64,000 nt of DNA from Syngnathus acus (lineage: Eukaryota; Chordata; Actinopteri; Syngnathiformes; Syngnathidae), in NCBI RefSeq assembly GCF_901709675.1, contig NC_051095.1, positions 22,726,456-22,790,455 on the forward strand, written 5' to 3'. The translations under genes were made by a program, and so were the position numbers. Of this stretch, positions 46,954 through 58,015 are shown in pieces. The notes under the pieces were generated by a model. It did no database searches, was not told the origin of the DNA, and saw only the letters and a program-made list of their open reading frames with translations. Each line of letters opens with the position of its first letter. Position 1 is the first letter of the stretch.

Positions 46954-47930
46954 CAGCTATGTCCAAAGTCTGGCCCGCGGGCCAAAACCGGCCCCCAATT
47001 AGATTTCAAACGGCCTGCAGCATTGGTCTTATGATGTATTATTTATGGCGCGCCTGCACTGTCAAACTGAATAAAAAAATATCATGAAATTTGAAACTGT
47101 AATTCGTCCTATTACCAAAAGGTGGCAGCACCACCCCTCGCCGCTCATTTCTGCTATGGCGACTGCAAAAGAAAACGAGGAAATTTGACATTGAGGGCCG
47201 TTGCTTTCAAGAGAAATGGGAATTACAATACTTCTTCACAGAAAATCAAGGCAATTGTGTTTGTCTAATTTCTAAAGAGACAGACGGTTGCCTTGTTTAA
47301 GGATTTCAACCTAAAGAGACACTATCAGACTAAACACGCTAACACATACGACAAGCTAACAGGGAGTGACCGCGCTGATAAAGTGAAGCAGCTCCGAGCT
47401 GAACCGGCATCACAACAGCGATTCTTCACGCGGGGCTGTGAGTCAAAAGTAAATCAAAAGTAAATATTACTTAATGTTAAATATTACGAAGTGGCCATGT
47501 TAATACTGTTGATGTTATGAACCTGTAGACGTGACACAAACTATTACTTTCTGAAAGATTTTAAATGACAAGAGCAAAATTCACTTGTTTTAAGTTTTAA
47601 TGATAACAGACAACTTTGCATTACTTATAACTCTTGTTTAAAATGTTCATGAGGCTATAACAATTTCAAACTCATGTAAATTTAAGGTATTTCAAACAGT
47701 TTGTTCAATGTTATCGGACTCTTCAGATATGAATGAAAGGCAGAATTTGTGTTTTTAGAGTTGTTCACATCTGCCTGAGTGTCATTTAAAAAATAAAGAC
47801 AATTGGGACAATGAAATTTGTTTCATATCAGTGTGTATTTGTATGAAATTTTTGAAAAAGATGTCCGAAAAAACGATTGGCCCCCGGACCCCTTCACTTG
47901 ATCAAATCTGGCCTTCCTTGTAAAAACTGG
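46954..47930 (+). mobile_element. hAT relic upstream of the receptor gene
   Basis: The left end CAGCTATGTCCAAAGTCTGG is followed by CCCGCGGGCC. A transposase start at 47155 (ATGGCGACTGC) leads into words equivalent to KFDIEGRRFQEKW, further on to LISKE and then to LKRHYQTKHANTYDKL, in shifting frames. This is the N-terminal zinc-finger region of a hAT transposase. The right end, near TCTGGCCTTCCTTGTAAAAACT, has decayed. A second, internally deleted copy is at 52719-53272. Confidence 0.75.
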
Positions 47931-48293
47931 AATGCACATCACTACTCGCTATGGCGTCCCGTAGCAGCGAGGGAGCCGGCAATAAGCCCCGGTCCATTCT
48001 GCGTTTTTCCGGAGTCCGGCCCCTTCCTCAAGCTGACGACGGTACAGTCGACACCTACGTACGACGACATTGTGTGCTGAGCAAGCTGGTCTCGTGCGTG
48101 AAGGTTCCGGGCTATATAATGTATGCGATGAAGCGTGCTGAAAGAAAGTAATAGTTCTTCTTCCTCAATACACGGTTTGGTTATTAAGAACCCACAACGA
48201 AAAAACAACACATTTTGCACTTGTGTTTGTCCACTGTTGGCCACTAGATAGCGGCAAACTTGTTTTACACTGTTTAATATTGAACTGAGGTGA
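47931..48293. other. Interval with a possible decayed Ig-exon or LTR-like sequence
   Basis: At 48008-48040, CCGGAGTCCGGCCCC then CCTCAAGCTGACG closely resembles exon 3 of the receptor gene (49731-49764), and one frame reads PESGPFLKLT against PESGPTLRLT. The rest (TATATAATG at about 48112, CTCAATACACGG at about 48165, ATTAAGAACCCACAAC) instead looks like an LTR. Either reading is possible. Confidence 0.35.
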
Positions 48294-48345
48294 GGGTTAG
48301 GTTAGGTTAGGTTAGGTTAGGTTAGGTTAGGTTAGGTTAGGTTAG
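48294..48345. repeat. (TTAGG)n pentanucleotide array
   Basis: About ten perfect copies of GGTTA/TTAGG, the unit of the insect telomere, in a fish-like context. It is internal and flanked by single-copy sequence, so it is a microsatellite and not a chromosome end. Confidence 0.9.
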
Positions 48346-48613
48346 AGGGTTAATCTTTTCCTTGGTGCCAGTCCCCTTTTTGAACATTTTCCACTAGTCT
48401 AGTCTTTTCATTGAAAACAAAACTGCATTTTGTCCGGTCATGCCTTGGTCATCAGAGTCATCATTAGTTTGCCACTTGTCATTGGCATCACGGAAAAAGG
48501 GAAGGTCATGGTTGTCGATGAAAACAACAGCGCCAAAGTGAAAGCTCCCCGGCAACGAAACTCCGCCCCTCGAATGTTATCACTCATCATTGTGTCAATA
48601 ACAACAACAAAAG

Positions 48614-48820
48614 TACATTTCAAAATAACCAGAGTAAACATGAGTCTCTCCGTGCAATTCTTCATTACGTCTGCGCTGAGCATACACTTGAGGTTTTTGT
48701 TCCCCGATTAACTTTGAATTTCATTTTCTTCCCTGCTCGGATCAACCCAAAAGAAAAGAGGAAATTCGACTTCTTCATCTCACTTTTGTTTATTGCTAAA
48801 TCATTTCCTTCTCACCCGCC
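48614..48820 (+). promoter_or_regulatory. Proximal 5' flank of the receptor gene, duplicated at 53850
   Basis: This block ends at the initiator ATG and is about 95% identical over 200 bases to 53850-54048. Shared words include CCAGAGTAAA, GAGTCTCTCCGTGC, ATTACGTCTGCGCTGAGCAT and TTCCCTGCTCGGATCAACCC. No clear TATA box is present. Whether it contains the transcription start is inferred from position only. Confidence 0.5.
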
Positions 48821-48923
48821 ATGCTTCTTGCACACGCAAAGGTGTCGGCCTTGCTGCTTCTGGCAGGTGAGTGAACGCCATCACACACTAACGTCTGTGC
48901 GTGTGTGTGTGTGTGTATATGTA

Positions 48924-48974
<51 letters not shown>

Positions 48975-50603
48975 ACCATGTCATGTCGGTTACAAATGTG
49001 CTGTGATGTCATGCTAGCTGGACATGATACGACTACGGCACTTGCTGTGGAGCGGGTGCGCTACTCGCCGGTCAAGTGCGCGGTGCGCGGCTCCACCGTG
49101 ACGTTGTGGTGCTCCTTCACCGCCATCATGCCAGTGGTTCGGGTGGTGTGGTGCGTCAATCACCTCATTTGTCAAAGAACCACGCCGTCCGTGTACGACA
49201 GCAACAAGCCCAACGAGAACTTGCGCTTCGTGTACTTGGGGGACCACGAGAACAACTGCACGCTGCAGATCCGCCAAATCATCAGCGAAGACAACACCAC
49301 CTTCCGATTCCGGATGGAAGCCGGAAACACAAAAGGACATTTCACCGGCCAAACGGGCGTGACCGTCAGCGTTCTCGGTAGGACCAACACGTCGCTTGAG
49401 TTTTTGCCGCACACATCATAAAGAATGACTTGGGGGTGTCCCAGCCTAACAGTTTCAAGCTCTGACTTTTTGTTGTTGTTGTTGTTGTTGCACGCACACC
49501 TTGTCGTGTGGGGTATGGGTCTCGGGGAGCCTGTAAACGCGCCACTGGCCAAACGTGAAGCCGAGTGTAGACGTAGCATCCGGTCTCTCTCTTAGATGCC
49601 GAGCCGATGAGGGTGCAGAGCTCCGCCCCCGGTCCCATGAGCGTGGGCGCCGCCGTGACGTTGAGCTGCACGTCCCGTTGCTCCTTCCACGATCTGGACG
49701 TGCGCTGGCATAAAGACGGGCAACCCCTGCCGGAGTCCGGCCCCACCCTCAGGCTGACGGCCGAACGGTCGGCCAACTACACTTGCAACCTGGCCCTCCT
49801 TCCAAATACCATGTCGCCACCCTTTAGGCTGAACGTGGCAGAACTGCGCACAGGTACTTTAATTACTCTTGGATTCTTCAACTCTTTTCCCGTTCTTGTT
49901 TTTCTTCAGTGTTTTTACACACTCACATGCAACAATCATGCACACACAAACATGCACCGACTCACAAATTCACACGTAAATAAATAAAGTACAAAAGCGC
50001 ACACTACTGTAGAAAGAATGCACACGCTCACACACACACACAGGCCCCTGAGGCAAATGCGTTTCGCACACACACGGCTGTTTTGCCTTCGTTATGTTTT
50101 CACACATGAGAAAATTGCAAAGTCACCAACGCGTCCGTTTGCTTTTGGTGACTTTCCAGGTGGACATTTTGTTTTGACGCTCAGCGTCTCCTTGGGCCTA
50201 CTGATGGCGCTGCTCCTCACCGTTGCCATCGTCTTGTTCCTCAACAAACGGTGCGTCCCCGTGCTAGCGGTTAGCCTTTGCACAGTTAACGTGTTGACAT
50301 TCCAGCAGGAAGCGTCGGCAGGCGTCTCCTCACGATGGCAAACGAGTCAACAAGGAGCGTGAGGTGAGTTTGCTGGCACCCCATCATGCACCTTGCACAA
50401 CTTTCCACCTTGTGTATGTGTGTGTGTGTGTGTGTGTGTGTCTGTGTGTGTGCGAGCGTGCGTGCGTAGAAGTGTGAACAGGTGTACGGTAACACGCAAC
50501 CAGGTGGTGACCGAGGCGGTCCAGATGCAGAGGAAGCGGGCCGGAGTGCAGACGAAGTCAGTTATGCCGCTGTACAGTTCAAAGCAAAGGCCGTCAACAG
50601 GTG

Positions 50604-50676
<73 letters not shown>

Positions 50677-50764
50677 GTTGCTATTGAAGCATTGTTGTCG
50701 TTTGAGGCCGGTGGAAACCAAGGAGGACGTGGTCTACGCGTCAATAGCGCGTCTGTCCCCGTGA
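48821..50764 (+). CDS. Siglec/CD22-like inhibitory immunoglobulin receptor, seven exons
   Basis: Exons: 48821-48866, 49018-49377, 49596-49853, 50160-50250, 50306-50363, 50482-50600, 50707-50764; total 990 bases, 329 residues plus stop. All introns are GT/AG and phases agree (1,1,1,2,0,2). Exon 1 encodes the signal peptide (MLLAHAKVSALLLLA). Exon 2 is a V-set domain with Cys36, Cys47, Cys96 and an F strand reading FRFR with no cysteine. Siglecs use that B-to-E-strand disulphide, a cysteine pairing to domain 2 and an F-strand arginine for sialic acid (here Arg112 or Arg114). Exon 3 is a C2-set domain (Cys160, spare Cys164, Trp173, Cys199). Exon 4 gives the membrane segment 225-249. The tail has VYGN (Grb2-type YxN, Tyr273) and two ITIMs, VSYAAV (Tyr299) and VVYASI (Tyr321), expected to recruit SHP phosphatases in leukocytes. 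The exon 2 acceptor has a weak pyrimidine tract. Orthology to a named Siglec is not claimed. Confidence 0.8.
48897..48973. repeat. (TG)n microsatellite in intron 1 of the receptor gene
   Basis: Interrupted TG repeat (TATATGTAGTA in the middle) filling about half of the 151-base intron. Confidence 0.95.
50411..50460. repeat. (TG)n microsatellite in intron 5
   Basis: TG repeat in the 118-base intron between exons 5 and 6, ending about 20 bases before the chosen acceptor. Confidence 0.9.
50605..50674. repeat. (CA)35 microsatellite filling intron 6
   Basis: About 70 of the 106 intron bases are CA repeats, starting four bases after the donor GTGC and ending about 30 bases before the acceptor. 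Confidence 0.95.
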
Positions 50765-50844
50765 ACGCTCAGCAGAAGGAAGCCACGTTGACCCATGTGG
50801 CGTCACACGCACGCCCCAAGTGATGTCGCACTTTCTCACGTTTC

Positions 50845-50850
50845 AATAAA
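50845..50850 (+). promoter_or_regulatory. Polyadenylation signal of the receptor gene
   Basis: AATAAA lies 81 bases after the stop codon at 50762-50764, a short 3' UTR consistent with this compact gene. Confidence 0.6.
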
Positions 50851-50900
50851 GTCGGAGCAAACGCCACGAAGTCGTCTCTTGTGTGACCTGACATCATTTC

Positions 50901-51403
50901 TGTCAGGACTAAGCACCATCAGACATTTATTAAACACTGAAACAGAGAAAAAAAGACAACCAGTAATTATTTTTACTTGCGAGGAGAACAGCAGAGAGTG
51001 CTTCAGTTACAATCTCTAAACCGCTCTGAAGCCCACTGTTCCGCTTCCTCTCTTTTTATTCTTTAGGATGCCCTGGTTACATAGGCGTTGCTGCACTAAA
51101 GGGTGGGGGGAAAAACTGCAGCAGCAGTAATGCTGTTACACCAAAAATAGATTGTTGTTCAAGACAGACAGTTCATCATCTATCAGCCGACAGCTGTCAC
51201 TCTGACAGTCGGGGTACGATTCCTATTTTGTGCCTCTTGACCGATTGACACCTCCTTGGCTGCGGTTGATTAGTCATCTTGAACTGCTGAGCACCATTTT
51301 CCTGTGGAACAATGCAACTACACTTTCTTTTGTTTAGCTTTTTTTCTTGCCAAGCTATCTAGCACAACACACAATAATATTGAGTAAATATGGGATAACT
51401 TAT
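50901..51403 (-). mobile_element. Partial LTR, minus orientation, same family as 54716-55611
   Basis: Starts TGTCAGG, the reverse complement of the CCTGACA end of the other copy. It shares, inverted, GCCCTGGTTACATAGGCGTT, CTGCACTAAAGGG, TTCCTGTGGAACAATGCAAC and TTGAGTAAATATGGGATAAC. Its U3-side third is missing beyond 51403. It begins about 50 bases after the receptor gene's polyadenylation signal. Confidence 0.75.
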
Positions 51404-51780
51404 TTATAATTAAACAATTTCTCATTGCGTCCAGCTGCCCTGCTCCTTGCCGCATGTTGCAACAAACTTTTCTTGGCTTCCGTTAGCGTGGTCAAAACAG
51501 GAAGTGGAAGACGCCTTCTTGCAAACAAGCCTTCCGCTAGATTCCCGGAGAGGTGAGGTGTCAACTTTCACCTTAAGAGAAAAGACCCAAACTGCCCAGT
51601 AAAACGAGTCCAACTCAAGCTTGGGCCAATATTGCCAAAATGGATGGCACATCCTTCCGCTGACCTGCCGAGCACAAAAGGATCACAGGACACAAAACAA
51701 TTCCAACCTACGAGAGCATTCACTTGTAATTGGCAGAAGTTGGAAAAAAAAACAAACAGGTGCCTGAGAACTTTCAGTTA
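51404..51780. other. Interval without a recognised gene
   Basis: Nothing recognisable; it ends at the TA that borders the next element. Confidence 0.4.
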
Positions 51781-52648
51781 CGTATTTTTCCGCATTATAA
51801 GTAGCTCCGGAGTACAAGTCTCACCAGCCATAAAATGCATATCAAAGAGGAAAAAGACATATAAGTCGCGCTGGAGTACAAGTCGCATTTTCGGGAGAAA
51901 TGTATTTGATAAAATCGAACACCAAGAACAGACATGTCATCTTGAAAGGCAAAAGACATATAAGTCGCACTGGAGTATAAGTCGCACTTTTAGGGGAAAT
52001 CTATTTGATAAAACCCAACACCAAGAACGTCATCTTGAAAGGCAATTTCAAATAAAAATAGAATAGAGGCATCAACAGGCTGATACAATATGCCAACGTT
52101 ACATGACACATAAACAACGAACTGAGAATGTGCCTGACGTAACATATTAAGAGTTATTCAGATAACTATAGCATAAATAACATGCTAACACGTTTACCAA
52201 ACCATCCAGGTCACTCCAAATCACTAAATCCAATGAAATCTTCATCCTCTGTGTCACTTTTAAACAACTCTGCTAACTCCGGAGGTAAACGATGCAGCGC
52301 TTCCTCTTCTAAGTGGCTTAGTTGGTAGCTAAAGATCAGGGGATGCTTTGAGAATAATTGTCAATTTTTGTCTATGTGAAGCCCTTTGAGACTGCTTGTG
52401 ATTTAGGGCTATACAAATAAACTTGACTTGACTTGACTAGTCAGGCTCATCGTCAGTTGCAGTTCCAATTATTACACAGACCTAGAGCGGCCTCTAGCGG
52501 TTTAGTGGAAAAATAATGCGAAATGCATTAATGTAAAATAATAATATAATATGTGTAATGTTTACTAATATGTTAATATTTTCATATATTTTAAAGTCGT
52601 TCCTGAGTATAAGTCGCACCCCTGGCCAAACTTGGAAAAAAGATACGG
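51781..52648 (-). mobile_element. TA-flanked DNA transposon with a Tigger/pogo-like C-terminal relic
   Basis: The ends CGTATTTTTCCGCATTATAA and TTGGAAAAAAGATACGG are imperfect inverted repeats with TA outside (51779-51780, 52649-52650). ATAAGTCGCA or GTACAAGTCGCA words recur at about 51862, 51880, 51960, 51976 and 52610. A minus-strand frame at about 52213-52318 reads HLEEEALHRLPPELAELFKS and then DTEDEDFIGFSDLE before a stop, an acidic C terminus of the type found in fish pogo-like transposases. The catalytic domain is absent. Confidence 0.6.
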
Positions 52649-52718
52649 TAATCAGGCCTCTGTGGTGTCCAGATATGCAACAACAACAAAAAACAAGGTT
52701 AACCTGTGTGTCCCAAAC

Positions 52719-53272
52719 CAGGCATGTCCAAAGTCCGGCCCGCGGGCCAAATGTGGCCTCCGGTCAGATTTCATGCAGGTTCGGTCTTATAATGTATTAT
52801 TTATGGCCCGCCTGCACTGTCAAACTGAATAAAAAAAAATCATGAAACTTGAAACTGTAACTCGTCCTATTAACAAAAGGTGGCAGCACCACCCCTCTCC
52901 GCTCATTTCTGCCATGGCGACTGCAAAGAAAACAAGGAAATTTGACATTGAGGGCCGTCGCTTTCAAGAGAAATGAGAATTACAATAATTCTTCACAGAA
53001 AATAGATTTCTAAGGATTTCAACCTAAAGCGACACCATCCGACTTAACATGCTAACACATACGACAAGCTAACAGGGAGTGACTGCGCTGATAAAGTGAA
53101 GCAGATCCAAGCTGAACCGGCATCACAACAGCGATTCTTCACGCGGCGCTGTGAGTCAAAAGTAAATCAAAAGTAAATATTACTTAATATTAAATATTAC
53201 GAAGTGGCCATGTTAATACTGTTGATGTTATGAACCTGTAGACGTGACACAAACTATTACTTTCTGAAAGAT
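52719..53272 (+). mobile_element. hAT relic downstream of the receptor gene
   Basis: CAGGCATGTCCAAAGTCCGG opens it. The transposase start at 52914 reads MATAKKTRKFDIEGRRFQ and stops after two more codons. It is roughly 93-98% identical to 46954-47560 in segments but lacks about 40 bases there, and it is cut off at 53272 where the other copy continues. Same orientation as its upstream partner. Confidence 0.75.
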
Positions 53273-53347
53273 TGCAAACAGAGCAGGGAAACAGGACCCA
53301 CGTGCTGGACAATTTCTTTGCATTGCACCATTTTCTTGGTTCCGTAT

Positions 53348-53770
53348 CGCTATAAATTAAATGTAATATCTACGAAACCGTAGCAGCACAAACGAAAGTT
53401 TTTGCAGCACAAACCAGCACAAACAAAGCACAAACAAACGGTACCATTTTGGGTCCATTTGGAGGTAAATGGTGGGCTGAGTGACATCATCGCTATAAAT
53501 TAAATGTGTAATATCTACGAAACCGTAGCAGCACAAACGAAAGTTTTTGCAGCACAAATCAGCACAAACAAAGCACAAACGAACGGTACCATTTTGGGTT
53601 CATTTGGAGCAGATGGGGGGGCTGGGTGAACTCTGGATGACCTATAAAATAATCTTTCATAACTAAAAAACCGTTGCGGCACAAACACTTTTTTTATGGC
53701 ACAAACCAGCACTAACGAAGCACAAACGAAACAGACTATTTTCCTTACATTTTGCGTGGGGTGGGGGGCC
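53348..53770. repeat. Tandem repeat, three ~143-base units rich in GCACAAAC
   Basis: CGCTATAAATTAAATG begins at 53348 and 53491, with a diverged third unit from about 53640. Each unit contains ATATCTACGAAACCGTAGCA, several GCACAAAC words and CGGTACCATTTTGGGT. Cysteine-rich minus-strand ORFs across it are products of the repeat. Confidence 0.85.
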
Positions 53771-53800
53771 AGCTTCAGGCAGGTCAACAAAAAGACATTT

Positions 53801-53849
53801 GATTGATTGATTGATTGATATCTTTATTTCGAACATCCAAAACAAAAAT
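53801..53849 (-). mobile_element. 49-base 3' end of the LINE family at 1-3212
   Basis: On the minus strand it reads TTTTTGTTTTGGATGTTCGA followed by AATAAAGATATC(AATC)n, nearly the same as 3160-3210. It is an extremely short 5'-truncated insertion placed inside the duplicated 5' flank; the word ATTT borders both sides. Confidence 0.8.
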
Positions 53850-54048
53850 TTCAAAATAACCAGAGTAAATATGAGTCTCTCCGTGCGATTCGTCATTACG
53901 TCTGCGCTGAGCATACACTTGAGGTTTTTCTTCCCCGATTGACTTTGAATTTTATTTTCTTCCCTGCTCGGATCAACCCAAAAGAAAAGAGGAAATTCAA
54001 CTTCTTCATCTCACTTGTCTTTATTGCTAAATCATTTCCTCCTCATCT
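53850..54048 (+). repeat. Second copy of the receptor gene's 5' flank
   Basis: About 95% identical to 48615-48815 and in the same orientation. The match fails just before the position of the initiator ATG, and no signal-peptide exon follows. It is a remnant of a tandem duplication, or a copied promoter without its gene. Confidence 0.85.
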
Positions 54049-54715
54049 TGTTGTCCCTTCACACAATCAGTGCCACCCCAGTCATGAACCTCACCGCATG
54101 GCACTGTGTGCAAGTGCTGAGAGATTGAAAAGGCTGTTCAAAGTTGTCATTGTGCAAATCTCAGGAAAATCAAAGAATGATCTCAGGAAGTAGAAAAGTT
54201 TAATCTAATTCCTCCAGGTGCTGCGAAGATACAATTACGTCACAGTCTTAACAGCAGGACTGCCAAACAAGGTATTGGGTGTGGCCAAACGGTTTCACAA
54301 ATCCGCCATCTTTTTCTCTCTTGCATGAGTCTGTGAACAGTGATAACACACCATTGTGATACGTTCATCTGAAGTCGTGGTTCTGCAGGTTCGTCATCTT
54401 CACTGTTCTCTCGCTCTGGGTCAGATTCTGACTCGAACATGTACGGTTGGATGGACAAGTCTTCTGCTGTTGACGTCTTTTAGTCAATCAGAAAAGTTTG
54501 TGCGCCGCAAGATAACTGTACCTCTGCTAACAAACTACAAATATGTCCGACCGGACCGCTATTCCACTTTATGTAGACCACTACTGAATGATTAAAATAT
54601 AAAAAGGTTTATAAGCATGATATGTCTTGTTATGTCACACATGTATTGTTCCACCCCTATTATTTAAAAAAAAAAAAAGTGTACAACCAAAGAATTAACA
54701 TTCAATGTTATAAAT
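54049..54715. other. Interval with one possible domain relic
   Basis: Apart from 54240-54458, nothing is recognised. Confidence 0.35.
54240..54458 (-). pseudogene. Possible relic of a P2X7-type intracellular domain
   Basis: A minus frame reads MSIQPYMFESESDPERENSE and later RLQMNVSQWC. Fish repetitive proteins with a P2X7-like cytosolic zinc-binding domain have the order QPY-FEP, an acidic stretch, then WC.CG.C. Here only the first Cys survives and the rest is scrambled. Chance similarity cannot be excluded. Confidence 0.25.
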
Positions 54716-55611
54716 TGTTAGGATAATTTAAGTGAAGCCCTGGCCTGCCAGACCTGGAGGCCTCGTCTTTACATGTTTATGACTTTCCTTTCATCTAGGT
54801 TTTTCCTTTTTAGTGACAGGGATGTCTTTTGATCCCTGTCAGCCATATGTCTCCTTCCTGTCCTTATGCTATCTGTGTGTTTTTGTTCCTGTAGGAGGCC
54901 TTCACTAACAATGAGCCGAGCTTATTTGCATAGGCGAAATGTTCTTATTTGGTTCAGAGGAACTTCATTCCTTTTATCTAACTGTAGGTTTGGTTCATAG
55001 ATTGTTGTTGGTCAGAACTGTTTTTCTTTGTTAAGTGTTATATACAGTTTGAAGTAGTTGCATACAAGTTATCCCATATTTACTCAATGTTCGTTTAAGG
55101 AACTGCATACCAGTTACCTTACGTTTACTTAATGTGTGTTGAAGTGTTTAGGACAAGTTACTTATTATTATTGTGTGTTACTTTACCAAGTAGATAAAGT
55201 TAGCCAAGGTTTAGTTGCATTGTTCCACAGGAAAGCAGCAATTCAAGTTATCTGATCCCACTCGAGGACAAATCAGCCAACCATGAGAAGAACAGTTGGT
55301 TGATGAAGAAGGACAAAGTCTGCGGGGGTCACGGGCCGACAATGAAGTGCTAATTCACACCACACTACATTCCTTAGCTAATAAACGTTGCTACAGACAC
55401 TATCTCCACTCCCTTTAGTGTAGCAACGCCTCTGTAACCAGGGCAACCAAAACATTAAATAGAGGAGCACGTGAAGTGAGAACTCAGAATTGATGGAGAT
55501 TGTAACTGAGTTTGCTCTCTATCGTTCTCCTCGCGAGTAAACCTGTTCTGGTTCTTTCCTCCTCTTCCTTCCAACGTGTGGTTTAATGTCTGATTGGATT
55601 TAGACCTGACA
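54716..55611 (+). mobile_element. Solo LTR, 896 bases, with 5-base target duplication
   Basis: It begins TGTTAGGATAATTTAAG and ends TTTAGACCTGACA, giving TGTTAGG/CCTGACA ends with one mismatch. TAAAT flanks both sides (54711-54715 and 55612-55616). A GTTTAAGGAACTGCATACCA duplication-like segment lies at 55090-55135, and AATAAACG at about 55380 could be the polyadenylation signal. No internal region remains. An inverted, truncated relative is at 50901-51403. Confidence 0.8.
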
Positions 55612-56247
55612 TAAATTGACTGTTTCTCAACAGAATGGAGAGTGTCCAAGCTGGCTTATAAAATTGTGCACTCTCCATGAAAAAAGTAAGGGTCTGCTAA
55701 AATTATCAAATGGGTGCTTAAACTACCTCAAATGTGATACTACTCATTTTTCGAGAATGGGCAATTTATTGTATACATAGTCATTACATGGAACTACAAA
55801 TACTGCATAATTGTTGTGAAGGGAAAGATCGGTACAGTCAACACCAAGACATGAAGGCCTCATGACAGCCTGTGGGATGGTCATGTTTGTTTGTTACATT
55901 TTGAGTGGAGTAGATGATTAGCCTCACAGCACCGGGGTATTTTTTATGAGAACCCAAAGACAGCTGGAATAGGCTCCGACACGCATGCAATAAGCGATTT
56001 GAATAAGGAATGGATTCCATTTTGAGGTAAACCTAAATCATAATACAAGCTGCAATTTTGTTTTATTTTCGTAAGGGTCCATATTGAAATATTGCATGAG
56101 TGAATAAGCTTTATATTCAATAAGTGAAAAATTTATGTTCACATTACTTATAATTGTGAATACCTTTTAAAGTTATATGAGCTTGTTTTAAAAGATTGTC
56201 TTCTTCAACACACTTTAACACAAATTCTGTTGTATATCTTGTTCACA
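55612..56247. other. Interval without a recognised gene
   Basis: Contains a perfect 10-base inverted repeat (ATGGAGAGTG at 55635, CACTCTCCAT at 55669) just after the LTR. No gene is recognised. Confidence 0.4.
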
Positions 56248-56592
56248 TCCATCCATCCATTATCTGAAAGGCTTTTCCTCATGAGAGTCGAGGGCATGCT
56301 GGAGCCTATCCCAGCTGACTTCGGGCACTCGGCAGGGGACACCCTGAACTGGTTGCCAGCCAATCGCAGGCCACACGTAGACAAACAACCATTCGCACTC
56401 ACAACTACGGACAATTTGGAGTGCTCAATCGGCCTATCGTACATGATTTTGGAATGTGGGAGTACACAGAGGAAACCCACACAAGCACATTGAGACCATT
56501 CAAACTCCATATAGGAAGCCCGGAGGCGGGATCAAACACTGGAACTCTAAACTGTGAGGCGTATATGCTAACCAGTGCCCCATCGTGCCGCC
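56248..56592 (-). mobile_element. (GGAT)n tRNA-SINE, nearly full length, diverged
   Basis: CATCCATCCATCCATTATCTG, GGAGCCTATCCCAGCTGACT, ACAATTTGGAGTGCTCAATC and ACTGTGAGGCGTATATGC give tail, body and tRNA-head regions. The B-box region (GGATCAAACAC) is mutated. Flanking ATCTTGTTCAC and ATCTCGTGAAC agree at 8 of 11 positions, possibly an old target duplication. Confidence 0.8.

Positions 56593-58015
<1,423 letters not shown>

Noticed and set aside
48294-48345. Telomere end
   Set aside because: Internal array with single-copy flanks and a non-vertebrate unit.
49014-49776. Minus-strand ORFs over the receptor exons
   Set aside because: Antisense shadows; the plus-strand exons have splice sites, matching phases and Ig motifs.
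50347-50823. Valine/cysteine- or histidine/threonine-rich ORFs
   Set aside because: Arise from CA/TG repeats in introns 5 and 6.
53357-53790. Cysteine-rich minus-strand ORFs
   Set aside because: Repeat-derived; the same peptide recurs with the 143-base unit.
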